Of a stretch of DNA of 64,000 nucleotides, positions 8,599-17,207 are shown piece after piece. Position numbers and translations under genes: made by a program. How positions within the stretch are numbered: position 1 is the first letter of the stretch; each line of letters starts with the position of its first letter. The stretch spans positions 2,444,001-2,508,000 of the forward strand of contig NZ_JAYESJ010000001.1 in NCBI RefSeq assembly GCF_034720595.1, in the 5' to 3' direction. This DNA is from Rhizobium sp. CC-YZS058. Its GTDB lineage: Bacteria > Pseudomonadota > Alphaproteobacteria > Rhizobiales > Rhizobiaceae. Under the pieces are notes generated by a model that was not told the origin of the DNA, made no database searches, and worked only from the letters and a program-made list of their open reading frames with translations.

Positions 8599-9114
8599 TC
8601 ATTCAATCACGGCGCAGGCAAGCCGTTCGCCGGCATCGCCCGCGGGCTGGCTGCGATTGTCGTCCGATTTGGCATGGATCATCAGGGCGCGGCCACGAAT
8701 TCCGGTCGCATTGTCGTCCAGCTTCACCATGCTGTTGAACACCTGGGCGCGCAAGACGCCATCGGCGCTGACATATTGATTGGGCATATCGCCGGCATGC
8801 GGTCCGTTGGCGGCGAGGAAACCATGTTCGGTATCGCCCGGGTTGAAATGGCCGCCCGCCGATTCATGGCCGCCGGGGCCATCGCATTTGCCGGTTTCGT
8901 GCACGTGGAAGGCGACCCAGGTTCCGGCCGGCATGCCGCTCACTTCAAGCTCGATCAGCACGCCGTTCTTGCCGGCCGTCAGCATCGCCCGTCCGGTTTC
9001 CTTGCCGTCCTTGCCGACGAAGTTGGCCATGGCGGTCTGGCTTGTCTGCTGCGCCAATGCCGGTGCAGCAGCGGTTCCAAGTGCCAGCGCGGCGGCGAGA
9101 CAGGTCTTCAGCAT
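8599..9114 (-). CDS. sodC: Periplasmic Cu/Zn superoxide dismutase
   Basis: The enzyme dismutes superoxide in the periplasm. The 171-residue precursor has a signal peptide ending ALAQQ. The metal ligands are visible: His70 and His72 (FHVHETGKC), His89 and His97 region (GGHFNPGDTEHG), His106 and Asp109 (HAGDMPN) and His147 (MIHAKSDD). Cys77 and Cys167 can form the conserved disulfide. The start ATG at 9114 is preceded on its strand by AGGAGGATGGACC, an excellent ribosome site. The gene stands alone between the ABC exporter and a palindromic repeat element. Confidence 0.95.
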   Translation of the reverse strand: MLKTCLAAALALGTAAAPALAQQTSQTAMANFVGKDGKETGRAMLTAGKNGVLIELEVSGMPAGTWVAFHVHETGKCDGPGGHESAGGHFNPGDTEHGFLAANGPHAGDMPNQYVSADGVLRAQVFNSMVKLDDNATGIRGRALMIHAKSDDNRSQPAGDAGERLACAVIE

Positions 9115-9216
9115 GGTCCATCCTCCTGAGTGAGCGTCAGAACGGCAACGCCGCGCCCTCGCCCATGTTCCCCCACGAGCGCGTGAACAGGGCGTGAAGC
9201 GCGGCAGGCGCCTCTT

Positions 9217-9316
9217 GAGCATTTCCAGCCGAAGCGTGATCGCTTCGGCGTCGGACAATGCGGCCGAACAAGAACATAGAGCATTGGAGGTGATCCCGTG
9301 ATCGCCGGAAATGCTC
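9217..9316. repeat. 100-bp palindromic repeat element (MITE/RIME-like)
   Basis: Ten-base ends GAGCATTTCC (9217-9226) and GGAAATGCTC (9307-9316) are perfect inverted repeats. Inside the left end is a second hairpin, CCGAAGCG-TGAT-CGCTTCGG (9229-9248). The ends resemble the small dispersed palindromic repeats common in rhizobial and Brucella intergenic regions. The right end touches the stop codon of the TauE gene (CTA at 9316-9318), so the element supplies or abuts its 3' end. Confidence 0.6.
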
Positions 9317-10044
9317 TAGAAAAGCCGGAAGAGCGAGGTGGCGATGATGATCATCGACACGGCGATCATCAGCGGGCGCACAGGAATATGCTTGACGATA
9401 TAGGCGCCGATGGGGGCGGCAATGACCCCGCCGATTACCAGCCCGATGGCGCTGTCGAGCTCGGACCAGCCAAGGGTGAGGATGAAGGTTGCCGAGATGG
9501 TGACTGTCACGGCAAATTCGGTGAGGCTGGTCGAGCCGATGACCTTCTTCGGATCATGGCCGCGGCCGATCAGCGAGGTGGTGACAATCGGCCCCCAGCC
9601 GCCGCCGCCTGCCGCATCGAGACCACCGCCCGCCAGGCCGACGAAGGGCACGGTCCAGTCGTCGACATCACGCTTGAACTGCGGTCGGAAGGCCTTGAAC
9701 AGGATGTAGAGGCCGATGGCGATCAGGTAGAGCGAGATGAAGGGCTCGATCACCTTGCCGTCGATATTGGAAAGGAGATAGGCGCCGATCGCCCCGCCCA
9801 CCATGCCGGCCGGCGCCAGCCTTGCGACGAGCTTCCAGCTGATATTGCGGTTCCAGACATGGGAGGCTCCCGAAGCGCCGGTGGTGAAAATCTCGGCCAC
9901 ATGCGTCATGGCGCTGGCGGTGGCCGGCGGCACGCCGAAGGCAAGCAGGCTGGTGGTCGAGAGCACGCCGAAAGCCATGCCGAGCGCACCATCGACGATC
10001 TGGGCGAAGAAGCCGATGACGATAAACACCCAGAGATCACCCAT
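9316..10044 (-). CDS. TauE/SafE-family membrane permease
   Basis: A 242-residue integral membrane protein with about seven or eight hydrophobic helices. The N-terminal motif QIVDGALGMAFG and the repeated ASAMTHVAEIFTTGASG pattern are typical of the TauE/SafE (DUF81) family, often linked to export or uptake of sulfonates, sulfite or organic anions. It lies 57 bases downstream of nadC on the same strand and may be carried on the nadB-nadC transcript, although a link to NAD is not evident. Its stop codon falls within the end of the palindromic repeat at 9217-9316. Confidence 0.85.
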   Translation of the reverse strand: MGDLWVFIVIGFFAQIVDGALGMAFGVLSTTSLLAFGVPPATASAMTHVAEIFTTGASGASHVWNRNISWKLVARLAPAGMVGGAIGAYLLSNIDGKVIEPFISLYLIAIGLYILFKAFRPQFKRDVDDWTVPFVGLAGGGLDAAGGGGWGPIVTTSLIGRGHDPKKVIGSTSLTEFAVTVTISATFILTLGWSELDSAIGLVIGGVIAAPIGAYIVKHIPVRPLMIAVSMIIIATSLFRLF

Positions 10045-10101
10045 GCGCCCCTGCCCTCTCTCTTGTTCCGTTCGATCTTACCGGCGGCACGCGGTCCGGT
10101 T

Positions 10102-11052
10102 TCAGGCCCCGCCCATGCCGTTCTCGATGTCCGGGCCGTTCTCGATGTCCGGGCCGATCTCGATGTCGAGGCCGATGTCGAGCGTCGGCGCGGACATGGT
10201 GATCTTGGAGGTGGAGATGTAATCGACGCCGGTTTCGGCAATGGCTCCAATGGTGGAAAGCGCGACATTTCCCGAAGCTTCGAGCTGCGCCCGGCGGCGG
10301 TCGCCGGCATAGGCGTCGCCGGAGAGGCCCGCATGGGCCGCGTTCAGCGCCACGGCCTCGCGCAGCATGTCCGGCCCCATATTGTCCAGCAGGATCACGT
10401 CGGGTTTGGCCTCGAGCGCCGCGCGCATCTGGTCGAGCCGGTCCACCTCCACCTCGATGCGGACGAGATGTCCGGCATAGGCCTGGGCCGCGCGGATCGC
10501 CTGCGCCACGCCGCCGGCAACCGCGATGTGGTTGTCCTTGATCAGCACCGCATCGTCGAGGCCGAAGCGGTGGTTCGAGCCGCCGCCGAGCCGGACCGCA
10601 TATTTTTCCAGCGCCCGCAGTCCGGGCAGCGTCTTGCGGGTGCAGGTGACCCGCGCCGCGGTGTGCGCGATCGCCTCTGCATAGCGCGCGGTGAGGGTCG
10701 CGACGCCGGAGAGATGCATGAGAAAGTTCAGGGCAACCCGCTCGGCCGAAAGGAGCCCGCGCGCCGGACCGGCGATCCGTGCGATCGCCGTTCCCGGTGT
10801 CACCCGGTCGCCATCGGCAACCAGGGCGGTGAAGACGAGCGCCGGATCGACCAGGCGGAAGGCCATGCGCGCCAGATCAAGCCCAACCACGACGCCCGCC
10901 TCGCGCACCGCCAGAACGGCCATGGCGGAGAGATGCGGGGCGATCGTCGCCGCCGTGGTGATATCGCCGGCGCGGCCGAGATCCTCGGCGAGCGCAAGGC
11001 GGACCGGTTCCTCGATCAGAAGGTCTGGCAGAAAAGGTCTAAGGGCAGTCAT
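10102..11052 (-). CDS. nadC: Quinolinate phosphoribosyltransferase (carboxylating)
   Basis: NadC converts quinolinate and PRPP to nicotinate mononucleotide, CO2 and pyrophosphate. Family blocks are clear: [11 protein letters not shown] near the start, [15 protein letters not shown], the substrate-binding [35 protein letters not shown], and EVEVDRLDQ. The start ATG at 11052 (MTALRPF) is chosen over the upstream extension. The protein normally ends near [12 protein letters not shown]; here about twelve extra residues follow, built from repeated GPDIEN units made by an 18-bp tandem repeat. It follows nadB by 85 bases on the same strand. Confidence 0.95.
   Translation of the reverse strand: MTALRPFLPDLLIEEPVRLALAEDLGRAGDITTAATIAPHLSAMAVLAVREAGVVVGLDLARMAFRLVDPALVFTALVADGDRVTPGTAIARIAGPARGLLSAERVALNFLMHLSGVATLTARYAEAIAHTAARVTCTRKTLPGLRALEKYAVRLGGGSNHRFGLDDAVLIKDNHIAVAGGVAQAIRAAQAYAGHLVRIEVEVDRLDQMRAALEAKPDVILLDNMGPDMLREAVALNAAHAGLSGDAYAGDRRRAQLEASGNVALSTIGAIAETGVDYISTSKITMSAPTLDIGLDIEIGPDIENGPDIENGMGGA
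10121..10174. repeat. 18-bp tandem repeat, three copies, in the 3' end of nadC
   Basis: Two identical 18-bp units (TTCTCGATGTCCGGGCCG) occupy 10121-10138 and 10139-10156, followed by a third diverged unit at 10157-10174. The unit is a multiple of three, so the nadC frame is kept and each copy adds the hexapeptide GPDIEN or a variant to the NadC C-terminus. Confidence 0.85.
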
Positions 11053-11137
11053 GAGATGTCCTTGGCAATTTCGGGCTTCATGCGGCAACACGCGCTCCGC
11101 CACAAGGCGAGGCAGATGGGGCGGCGAACCGTGCGGC

Positions 11138-12736
11138 TCACGCGGCCCGGCTTTCGGCAGCATCGGCAAGGATGGTTTCCGCCTCGGCCAGCGTCAGGAG
11201 GCTGCGGTGCTGCCAAGCGGCGCGCGGTTCCGGGCAGTCGCTGCGGTAGTGGCCGCCACGGCTCTCCTCGCGCGCCAGCGCAGCGGCGGCCATCATCTTC
11301 GCCGTGGTGAGGATGTTGGCGAAACGCAGCCGCGGCGTGCGGCGCTCCAGCGCCTGGAGCGCGCGGATGGCGGAGATGAGCCCGTCCTTGTTGCGGATGA
11401 CCCCGACATGCGCGCTCATCAGCTGGCGCAGGGTGCCAAGCGCGGTGCTGTCGACGGGGGTAACGGGATCGTCGCTCTCGCCGGCCGGCCAGCCAGGGCC
11501 GCGCGCCGACGGCGCGGGCAGCGTGCCGGACAGGGCGTCGGCGATGCGCGCCGCAAAGACCACGGCTTCGAGCAGGGAGTTGGAGGCCAGCCGGTTTGCC
11601 CCATGCACGCCGGTGGACGCCACCTCGCCCGCCGCCCACAGGCCGTCGACCGAGGTGCGGCCGGACGCATCGGTCAAAACGCCGCCCATGTGATAATGCG
11701 CCGCCGGAACGACCGGGATCGGCATGGTGGCGGGATCGAGCCCGGCCGAAAGGCAGGAGGCATGCACGGTCGGGAAAAGATCGGCGAAATGCGCCCCGAT
11801 CGCCGTCCGGCAATCGAGAAAGGCACCGCGCCCGGCGGCGACTTCGGCAAAGACACCGCGCGCCACGACATCGCGCGGGGCGAGCTCGCCGTCGGGATGC
11901 AGGTCCAGCATGAAGCGGTGACCGTCGCGATTGATCAACTGGGCTCCGTCGCCGCGCAGGGCCTCGGTGGCGAGCGGCGCCGGATCGCGACCGAGATCGA
12001 TGGCAGTGGGATGAAACTGGACGAATTCGGGATCGGCGATGATGGCGCCGGCGCGGGCCGCCATGCCGACGCCCTGGCCGCAGGCCTCGTGCGGATTGGT
12101 GGTGACCGCATAGAGATGGCCGACGCCGCCGGAGCAGAGCACCACCGCCCGCGCCGCAAAAGCGACCCGCACCTTCGCCCGCCCGCCATGTGCCCGGGCG
12201 ACCACGCCGGTGATCGAAGGCCCCTCGCGCAAGAGGTCCTCCACGGCATAGCCCTCAAGCACGCGGATCGAGGGCGTGGCCCGTACCGCGGCGATCAGCG
12301 CCTCCATGATCGCCCGGCCCGCCATATCGCCACGCACCCGCACGATCCGACGCTCGGAATGGGCGGCCTCGCGGGACAGCAAGAGCTTGCCTTCGAGATC
12401 CCGATCGAAGGGGACGCCGTAACGCAGCAGATCCTCGATGCGCGCCGGTCCCTCGGCCACCATCATCCGGGCCATCGCCTCATCGACGATGCCGGCACCG
12501 GCGGCCAGCGTATCGGCCACATGCCTGTCCACCGTATCGCCCGGGCTCATCGCGGCGGCGATGCCGCCCTGCGCCCAGGCCGAGGACGCCCCCTGCCCGA
12601 TCGGCGCGGCCGCCAGCACGGTCACCGGCCGCGGCGCCAGCTTCAGCGCACAAAACAACCCCGCCAACCCACCCCCGACAATGAGAATGTCATCGACGCC
12701 GTTGAAAGACTGGGAGCGGAAGGGGTCGGTCGGCAT
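11138..12736 (-). CDS. nadB: L-aspartate oxidase
   Basis: NadB is the FAD enzyme that oxidises L-aspartate to iminoaspartate, the first step of de novo NAD synthesis. The FAD-binding GGGLAGL lies at residues 21-27; further family blocks are [18 protein letters not shown], the PTAIDLG active-site region and HYHMGG. The 532-residue start at ATG 12736 (MPTDPF) is supported by GAAGGAAAG just upstream; a TTG at 12757 would place the ribosome site inside the coding sequence. nadC follows on the same strand. nadA is separated from it by an unrelated divergent gene, so nadB needs its own promoter. Confidence 0.95.
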   Translation of the reverse strand: MPTDPFRSQSFNGVDDILIVGGGLAGLFCALKLAPRPVTVLAAAPIGQGASSAWAQGGIAAAMSPGDTVDRHVADTLAAGAGIVDEAMARMMVAEGPARIEDLLRYGVPFDRDLEGKLLLSREAAHSERRIVRVRGDMAGRAIMEALIAAVRATPSIRVLEGYAVEDLLREGPSITGVVARAHGGRAKVRVAFAARAVVLCSGGVGHLYAVTTNPHEACGQGVGMAARAGAIIADPEFVQFHPTAIDLGRDPAPLATEALRGDGAQLINRDGHRFMLDLHPDGELAPRDVVARGVFAEVAAGRGAFLDCRTAIGAHFADLFPTVHASCLSAGLDPATMPIPVVPAAHYHMGGVLTDASGRTSVDGLWAAGEVASTGVHGANRLASNSLLEAVVFAARIADALSGTLPAPSARGPGWPAGESDDPVTPVDSTALGTLRQLMSAHVGVIRNKDGLISAIRALQALERRTPRLRFANILTTAKMMAAAALAREESRGGHYRSDCPEPRAAWQHRSLLTLAEAETILADAAESRAA

Positions 12737-12842
12737 GGCTTTCTTTCCTTCAGTCAACGAGCGGAGAACCGACAGAACGATTGAATATCAGAATGTTTTC
12801 ATGTGATGCTCGACGCGGTGTCATGATGGGGAAGTGCGACCC

Positions 12843-13574
12843 ATGCTCGAACATTTTCTGGCCGACATGGATCGGCTCATCGCGTCGACCACTGCTCTCT
12901 TCCGCTTCCCTGACACGCACACCGACGCGACGATCCTCGCGTTGATCGTCACGGCGATCATCGCGATGCTGCGGTATCTTCTCAAAGGCGTGATCAGTGC
13001 AGCCGTGACGCTCTGGATGGATCACCGCAAGCGCCGATCGGCGATCATCCGGTTCCACAACGATGTCGAACTCTGGCGAAGTGGATTCGACATGCACTTC
13101 GACGACGCGCATATCAGGATCTACATGGACATGGTCTCGAATGGGCCGGATGATTTCCGCTTCTTCGTGGGCCATTCCGAGAGGCTCGATATCGACGAGA
13201 TCAAGCCGTTTCTTCATCGGCTGAGCTCCAGCGAGCTTCGATGTGTCCGCGGGTACACGGCGAACAGCGAACTGTACGAGCGAATGACCCTGTTTCTCGG
13301 TACCGACGACTTCGCGACGATGACGAAGGCGCGGAAGCTCAAAACGCTGCTGCAGTGGCATAAAATCGGATTGACCACGCGGCTCTTCGCAGAACTTGCT
13401 GCCTCGGAAATCGCCAAGCGCCACCACTTCGTAAAGCGGGATGCCGCTCTGAGCGAGATGATCAGACAGAAGCAGGAGGTGCTTGCGACGAAGCTCAGCG
13501 CGCTCAGCGTCCGAGACGACGTCTCAAGCCGCGGTGGCACGCTGGCCGAACCCGCCGATGGCAGGAGCGCATGA
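12843..13574 (+). CDS. Unrecognised membrane-anchored protein inserted between nadB and nadA
   Basis: A 243-residue protein with one or two N-terminal hydrophobic segments (about residues 28-57, ATILALIVTAIIAML and following). A mainly helical, charged cytoplasmic part of about 180 residues ends in a coiled-coil-like EMIRQKQEVLATKLSAL. The ATG at 12843 is preferred to the GTG at 12834 because GGGGAA lies about nine bases before it. It runs opposite to the nad genes on both sides and splits what is usually a contiguous nadABC set. I recognise no family. A role as an accessory or defence-type membrane protein is only a guess from its layout. Confidence 0.7.
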   Translation: MLEHFLADMDRLIASTTALFRFPDTHTDATILALIVTAIIAMLRYLLKGVISAAVTLWMDHRKRRSAIIRFHNDVELWRSGFDMHFDDAHIRIYMDMVSNGPDDFRFFVGHSERLDIDEIKPFLHRLSSSELRCVRGYTANSELYERMTLFLGTDDFATMTKARKLKTLLQWHKIGLTTRLFAELAASEIAKRHHFVKRDAALSEMIRQKQEVLATKLSALSVRDDVSSRGGTLAEPADGRSA

Positions 13575-13662
13575 CCTTTAGAGGAGCGGCGGCAATGGAC
13601 CTGACATGGAGGTTCCCCTTTCGACGCGAAATCTAGACGAATATCACCCATCGCTCAACCAC

Positions 13663-14778
13663 CTATCGGCTCAGCGCCACCATCCGCTCCACCGCGAGCC
13701 GGGCGCGGTCGGCGATGGTGGGGTCGATCGTGACCTCTTCCGTCAGCGTCAACAGGCTGTCGAGGATCTTGGGCAGGGTGATGCGCTTCATGTGCGGGCA
13801 GAGATTGCAGGGCTTGATGAACGCGACACCCTCCACCTCCGCCTGGATGTTGGACGCCATCGAGCACTCGGTCACGAGCAGAACCTTCGCCGGCCGGTTG
13901 TCCTTGACGTAGTTGATCATGCCGGCCGTCGAGCCCGCGAAATCGCACACCGCGATCACATCCGGGTGACATTCCGGATGGCCGATGATCTCGAGACCGG
14001 GATGGGCCTCCTTGAAGGCGAGCAGTTCTTGAGCGGTGAAGCGCTCATGCACCTCGCAATGACCCTTCCAGGTCAGGATCTTCTTGCGCGTCTGCCGCGC
14101 GACGTTCATCGCCAGATATTCGTCCGGAATGCAGAGCACCGTGTCGCTTTCCAGGCTCTCAACCACGGAGAGAACGTTGGAGGAGGTGCAGCAGATATCG
14201 GTTTCGGCCTTCACCTCGGCGGAGGTGTTGACATAGGTGACGACGGGAACGCCGGGGTAGCGCGCTTTCAGCAGCCGGACGTCGGCACCCGTGATCGACT
14301 CCGACAGCGAACAGCCGGCCTTGCCGTCCGGGATCAGCACGGTCTTGTGGGGATTGAGCAGCTTCGAGGTCTCGGCCATGAAGTGCACGCCGCACTGGAC
14401 GATGATCTCGGCATCGACCCTGGTTGCATCCCGCGCGAGCTGGAGCGAATCCCCGACGATATCGGCGACGCAATGGAAGATTTCCGGCGTCTGGTAGTTG
14501 TGCGCGAGGATCACGGCATTCCGCTCGCGCTTCAGCCGGTTGATGGCCGCGATGTAGGGTGCGTAGACCGGCCATTCGACGGCGGGGATGAACTCCTTGA
14601 CGCGCTGGTAAAGCGGCTCGGTCTCGCGCGCCACCTCCGGCGTAAAGGTCAGATCGGGCCGCGGCAGAACACCAAAACGCGTCGCTGCGCTCGCAGGTTC
14701 GGACGGGACGATTTCCGATCCGGGCGGAAAGGCAGCGGCCTGAACCGGCCTGGTCATCGTCACGCTCGTCATCGCCAT
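13663..14778 (-). CDS. nadA: Quinolinate synthase, 4Fe-4S enzyme
   Basis: NadA condenses iminoaspartate with dihydroxyacetone phosphate to quinolinate, using a [4Fe-4S] cluster. The 371-residue protein shows [11 protein letters not shown] (about 90-100), [14 protein letters not shown] with Cys129, the CCTSSN block (Cys196/197) and CNLCPHMK (Cys324, Cys327), which together give the three cluster Cys. An N-terminal extension of about 40 residues precedes the core. The first ATG at 14778 is used, but ATGs at 14772 and 14757 are also possible. A dyad operator lies 34-48 bases upstream, so expression is probably under NadQ. Confidence 0.95.
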   Translation of the reverse strand: MAMTSVTMTRPVQAAAFPPGSEIVPSEPASAATRFGVLPRPDLTFTPEVARETEPLYQRVKEFIPAVEWPVYAPYIAAINRLKRERNAVILAHNYQTPEIFHCVADIVGDSLQLARDATRVDAEIIVQCGVHFMAETSKLLNPHKTVLIPDGKAGCSLSESITGADVRLLKARYPGVPVVTYVNTSAEVKAETDICCTSSNVLSVVESLESDTVLCIPDEYLAMNVARQTRKKILTWKGHCEVHERFTAQELLAFKEAHPGLEIIGHPECHPDVIAVCDFAGSTAGMINYVKDNRPAKVLLVTECSMASNIQAEVEGVAFIKPCNLCPHMKRITLPKILDSLLTLTEEVTIDPTIADRARLAVERMVALSR

Positions 14779-14811
14779 CCACTCCCGTCCAAGACTTGCC
14801 GCCCCATTATT

Positions 14812-14826
14812 TGCTCACTTTGAGCA
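14812..14826. promoter_or_regulatory. Dyad operator upstream of nadA, candidate NadQ site
   Basis: TGCTCA-CTT-TGAGCA is a perfect 6+3+6 inverted repeat at 14812-14826, with A/T flanks (TT before, TAA after). It is placed as expected for a repressor site overlapping the nadA promoter. A NadQ-type gene lies at 5287-6240 in the same window. No copy was seen in front of nadB. Confidence 0.6.
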
Positions 14827-14837
14827 TAAGTGGGACC

Positions 14838-14860
14838 AAAGAAAACCGGCAGGGCCGGTT
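14838..14860 (-). terminator. Intrinsic terminator after the MFS gene
   Basis: Read on the minus strand, AACCGGC-CCT-GCCGGTT is followed by TTCTTT. This gives a seven-bp GC-rich stem with a T-rich tail 65 bases after the MFS stop. It also insulates nadA from read-through. Confidence 0.65.
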
Positions 14861-14924
14861 GACTTGATTTAGAAGGTTTTGTGACGGGATTCAAGCGGAC
14901 CTCGCTTGAAATCGTCGCCAGCCG

Positions 14925-16175
14925 TCAGGCAATGGCTGCGACCTGCGGACGAGCCACCGGCTTCTCCTCGATCGGCCAATGAACGAGCGCCGCAACAAGA
15001 CCGAGTGCCACGCCGATCCACCAGACCGGGTCGTAGGAACCGAAGTGGTCGTAGAGATAGCCGCCAAGCCAGACGCCCAGGAAGGAGCCGATCTGGTGCG
15101 AGAGGAAGACCACGCCGCCGAGCAGACCCAGATGCCGCGTGCCGAACATGATGGCGACGAGGCCGTTGGTCGGCGGCACGGTGGACAGCCACAGAAGCCC
15201 CATCAGAACGGCGAAGAGCACCACCGTCGTCGGCGAGGCCGGCACCAACAGGAAGCCGGACACGACGATCGAGCGGGCGATATAGATGAAGGCGAGGAAC
15301 TTGGGCTTGGAATAGTGCTGGCCGATGATGCCGGAGGACAGTGAGCCGATGATGTTGAAGAAGCCGATCAGCGCCAGCGCGATGACCGCATAGCGCGCAT
15401 CGATGCCGAGATCGCCGATATAGGCTGGGAAATGAGCAGTGATGAAGGCGACCTGATAACCGCAGACGAAGAAGCCGAGAACCAGCAGCACATAGCTTTT
15501 ATGCCCGAGCGCCTCCTTCAGCGCCTCGCCGATCGACTGTTTGTAGGCCGCCTCGCTCTGGCTGCCGGAATTGGCATTGCCCCGCAGGGGAATGGCGATG
15601 ACCGGGATCAGCAGCATCAGCGCGCCGAGCACGACGAGGCTGTCCGACCAGCCGAGCGCGGAGATGAGGCCCTGGCTCAGCGGCGCGAACAGGAACATGC
15701 CGGCCGAGCCGGCCGCCGTGCCGATGCCGAAGGCCATGGAGCGCTGCTGCGGCGTGACATTGCGGGCAAAGGCCGAAAGGATGATGCCGAAGGACCCCGC
15801 GCCGACCGCCAGCCCCACCAGGATGCCGCCGCCGACATGCAGCCAGATCGGCGCGGTGGCGAAAGCCATGATCAGCAGCCCGGCTGCGTAAAGCAGGCTC
15901 GAGAGCAGCAGCACCCGCCAGGTGCCGAAACGGTCCGCCACGGCGCCGAAGATCGGCTGGCTGACACCCCAGGCGAGATTTTGCAGCGCCATGGCCAGGC
16001 CGAAGGTGGTGCGGTCCCAACCGAGCTCGCCGAGCATCGGCAACTGGAAGAAGCCCATGGCCGAACGCGGGCCGAAGGTGAGCAGCGCCACCAGCGCGCC
16101 CGCGGTGATGATCAGCCAGGGCAGGCCGCGCGGCTCGGCGCGGCGCGGCAGGACTGCCGATGAGGAAACGGACAT
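14925..16175 (-). CDS. Major facilitator superfamily transporter
   Basis: A 416-residue protein with about twelve transmembrane helices in two halves. The typical MFS loop 2-3 signature is visible as GAVADRFGTWRVLL after helix 2. The central loop (NANSGSQSEAAYKQSIGEAL) separates the halves. The ATG at 16175 (MSVSSS) is preferred over the TTG at 16187. The overall pattern resembles oxalate/formate or monocarboxylate transporters, but the substrate is not evident. It follows the MOSC gene by 90 bases on the same strand and ends at the hairpin 14838-14860. Confidence 0.88.
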   Translation of the reverse strand: MSVSSSAVLPRRAEPRGLPWLIITAGALVALLTFGPRSAMGFFQLPMLGELGWDRTTFGLAMALQNLAWGVSQPIFGAVADRFGTWRVLLLSSLLYAAGLLIMAFATAPIWLHVGGGILVGLAVGAGSFGIILSAFARNVTPQQRSMAFGIGTAAGSAGMFLFAPLSQGLISALGWSDSLVVLGALMLLIPVIAIPLRGNANSGSQSEAAYKQSIGEALKEALGHKSYVLLVLGFFVCGYQVAFITAHFPAYIGDLGIDARYAVIALALIGFFNIIGSLSSGIIGQHYSKPKFLAFIYIARSIVVSGFLLVPASPTTVVLFAVLMGLLWLSTVPPTNGLVAIMFGTRHLGLLGGVVFLSHQIGSFLGVWLGGYLYDHFGSYDPVWWIGVALGLVAALVHWPIEEKPVARPQVAAIA

Positions 16176-16265
16176 GAAGGCCCCCAATGTCGATGTCTTA
16201 CCCGTAAGGCGTCGCCGACACTAAGAGAAACGAATTTTGGTTGCCGGAGCATCAGCGCTGTTGAT

Positions 16266-17129
16266 TCATGGGCCTTCGCGGCGCTGGCCGGGCTGGCGCA
16301 TCGGCCAGGCTTCGGCCCGGCGGGAAAGCACCCGTACCGGTTCGCCGACCGACAGCCTCCCCTCGCCGCGCGGCACGGCGTTCCAGCCGAACAGCACGCC
16401 GACCACGCGCCGGTCGCCCGACATGCGGGTGCGCGACAGGGCGGGAATGGGATTGCCACCCGTCCGCGCGCCGGTTTCCTGGTCCTGCGTGGTGACGATG
16501 CAGCGCGTGCAGGGCTTGACGAGGTCGATGCGCACGCCGCCGATTTCGACCGCCTCCCACAGATCCTCGTCCCAGGGCACATCGTGCGCGATGAGCAGAT
16601 TGGTGCGGAAGCGATCCATGCCGACCGCGGGCTCGCCCCTTTCCGCCAGCGTGGCGTTGAGCGCAGCGAGCGAGCCGGTGGTGGTCACAAGCAGCGGATA
16701 CTCATCGGCAAAGCCGACCGGAACCGGTGCGCCCGCCCAGTCGCCGCCCGCCAGGCGCGCCGCCTGCCCATCCATCTGCACCAGCCGCAGGGACTGGCTG
16801 AACCAGCCCGACAGTGTCGCATTCACCGCCTCCGGCGCCAAGGCCGCATCGACAGGGCTCGACCAGACGGTGACGGAGAGACGGCGCGTGGGCTCGAAGG
16901 ATGCAGAAACCTGGTTCCCGCCGAAGTGCAGGGTCGCCTGATCGCCTTCCACCGAGGCGACGACGGCAGCGAGCGCCGGCAGATCACGCTGCGTCACGCC
17001 CTGCCCCTTGTCATCGACCAGCATGAGACGGCGATCGCCGCTCATCCCGTCCAGCCGGATATCGGCGGCCTGGCGCGCAATGGCACGGCCGCTCTTCAGC
17101 GGATACTGGAACAGGCCGGCAAGATACAT
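16266..17129 (-). CDS. MOSC-domain protein (YcbX-like)
   Basis: A 287-residue protein with the N-terminal MOSC beta-barrel (LFQYPLKSGRAI, then DRRLMLVDDKGQGVTQR) and the C-terminal MOSC core with VKPCTRCIVTTQDQETG. The conserved Cys (KPCTRC) and the preceding NLLI are where YcbX/mARC proteins bind molybdenum cofactor for reduction of N-hydroxylated compounds. No ferredoxin domain is fused. The start ATG at 17129 (MYLAGLF) has AGAGG about seven bases upstream; an ATG at 17153 is less likely. Confidence 0.88.
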   Translation of the reverse strand: MYLAGLFQYPLKSGRAIARQAADIRLDGMSGDRRLMLVDDKGQGVTQRDLPALAAVVASVEGDQATLHFGGNQVSASFEPTRRLSVTVWSSPVDAALAPEAVNATLSGWFSQSLRLVQMDGQAARLAGGDWAGAPVPVGFADEYPLLVTTTGSLAALNATLAERGEPAVGMDRFRTNLLIAHDVPWDEDLWEAVEIGGVRIDLVKPCTRCIVTTQDQETGARTGGNPIPALSRTRMSGDRRVVGVLFGWNAVPRGEGRLSVGEPVRVLSRRAEAWPMRQPGQRREGP

Positions 17130-17207
17130 GGGAAACCTCTGAATCTGAGTCATGACGGTGAGAAAGAAAGCGAGCCGGGCGGCGCAAACCACCGCCAATG
17201 CTTTATT

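Noticed and set aside
12737..12842. Second NadQ operator before nadB
   Set aside because: TGATGCTCGACG has one half-site-like stretch but no matching TGAGCA arm.
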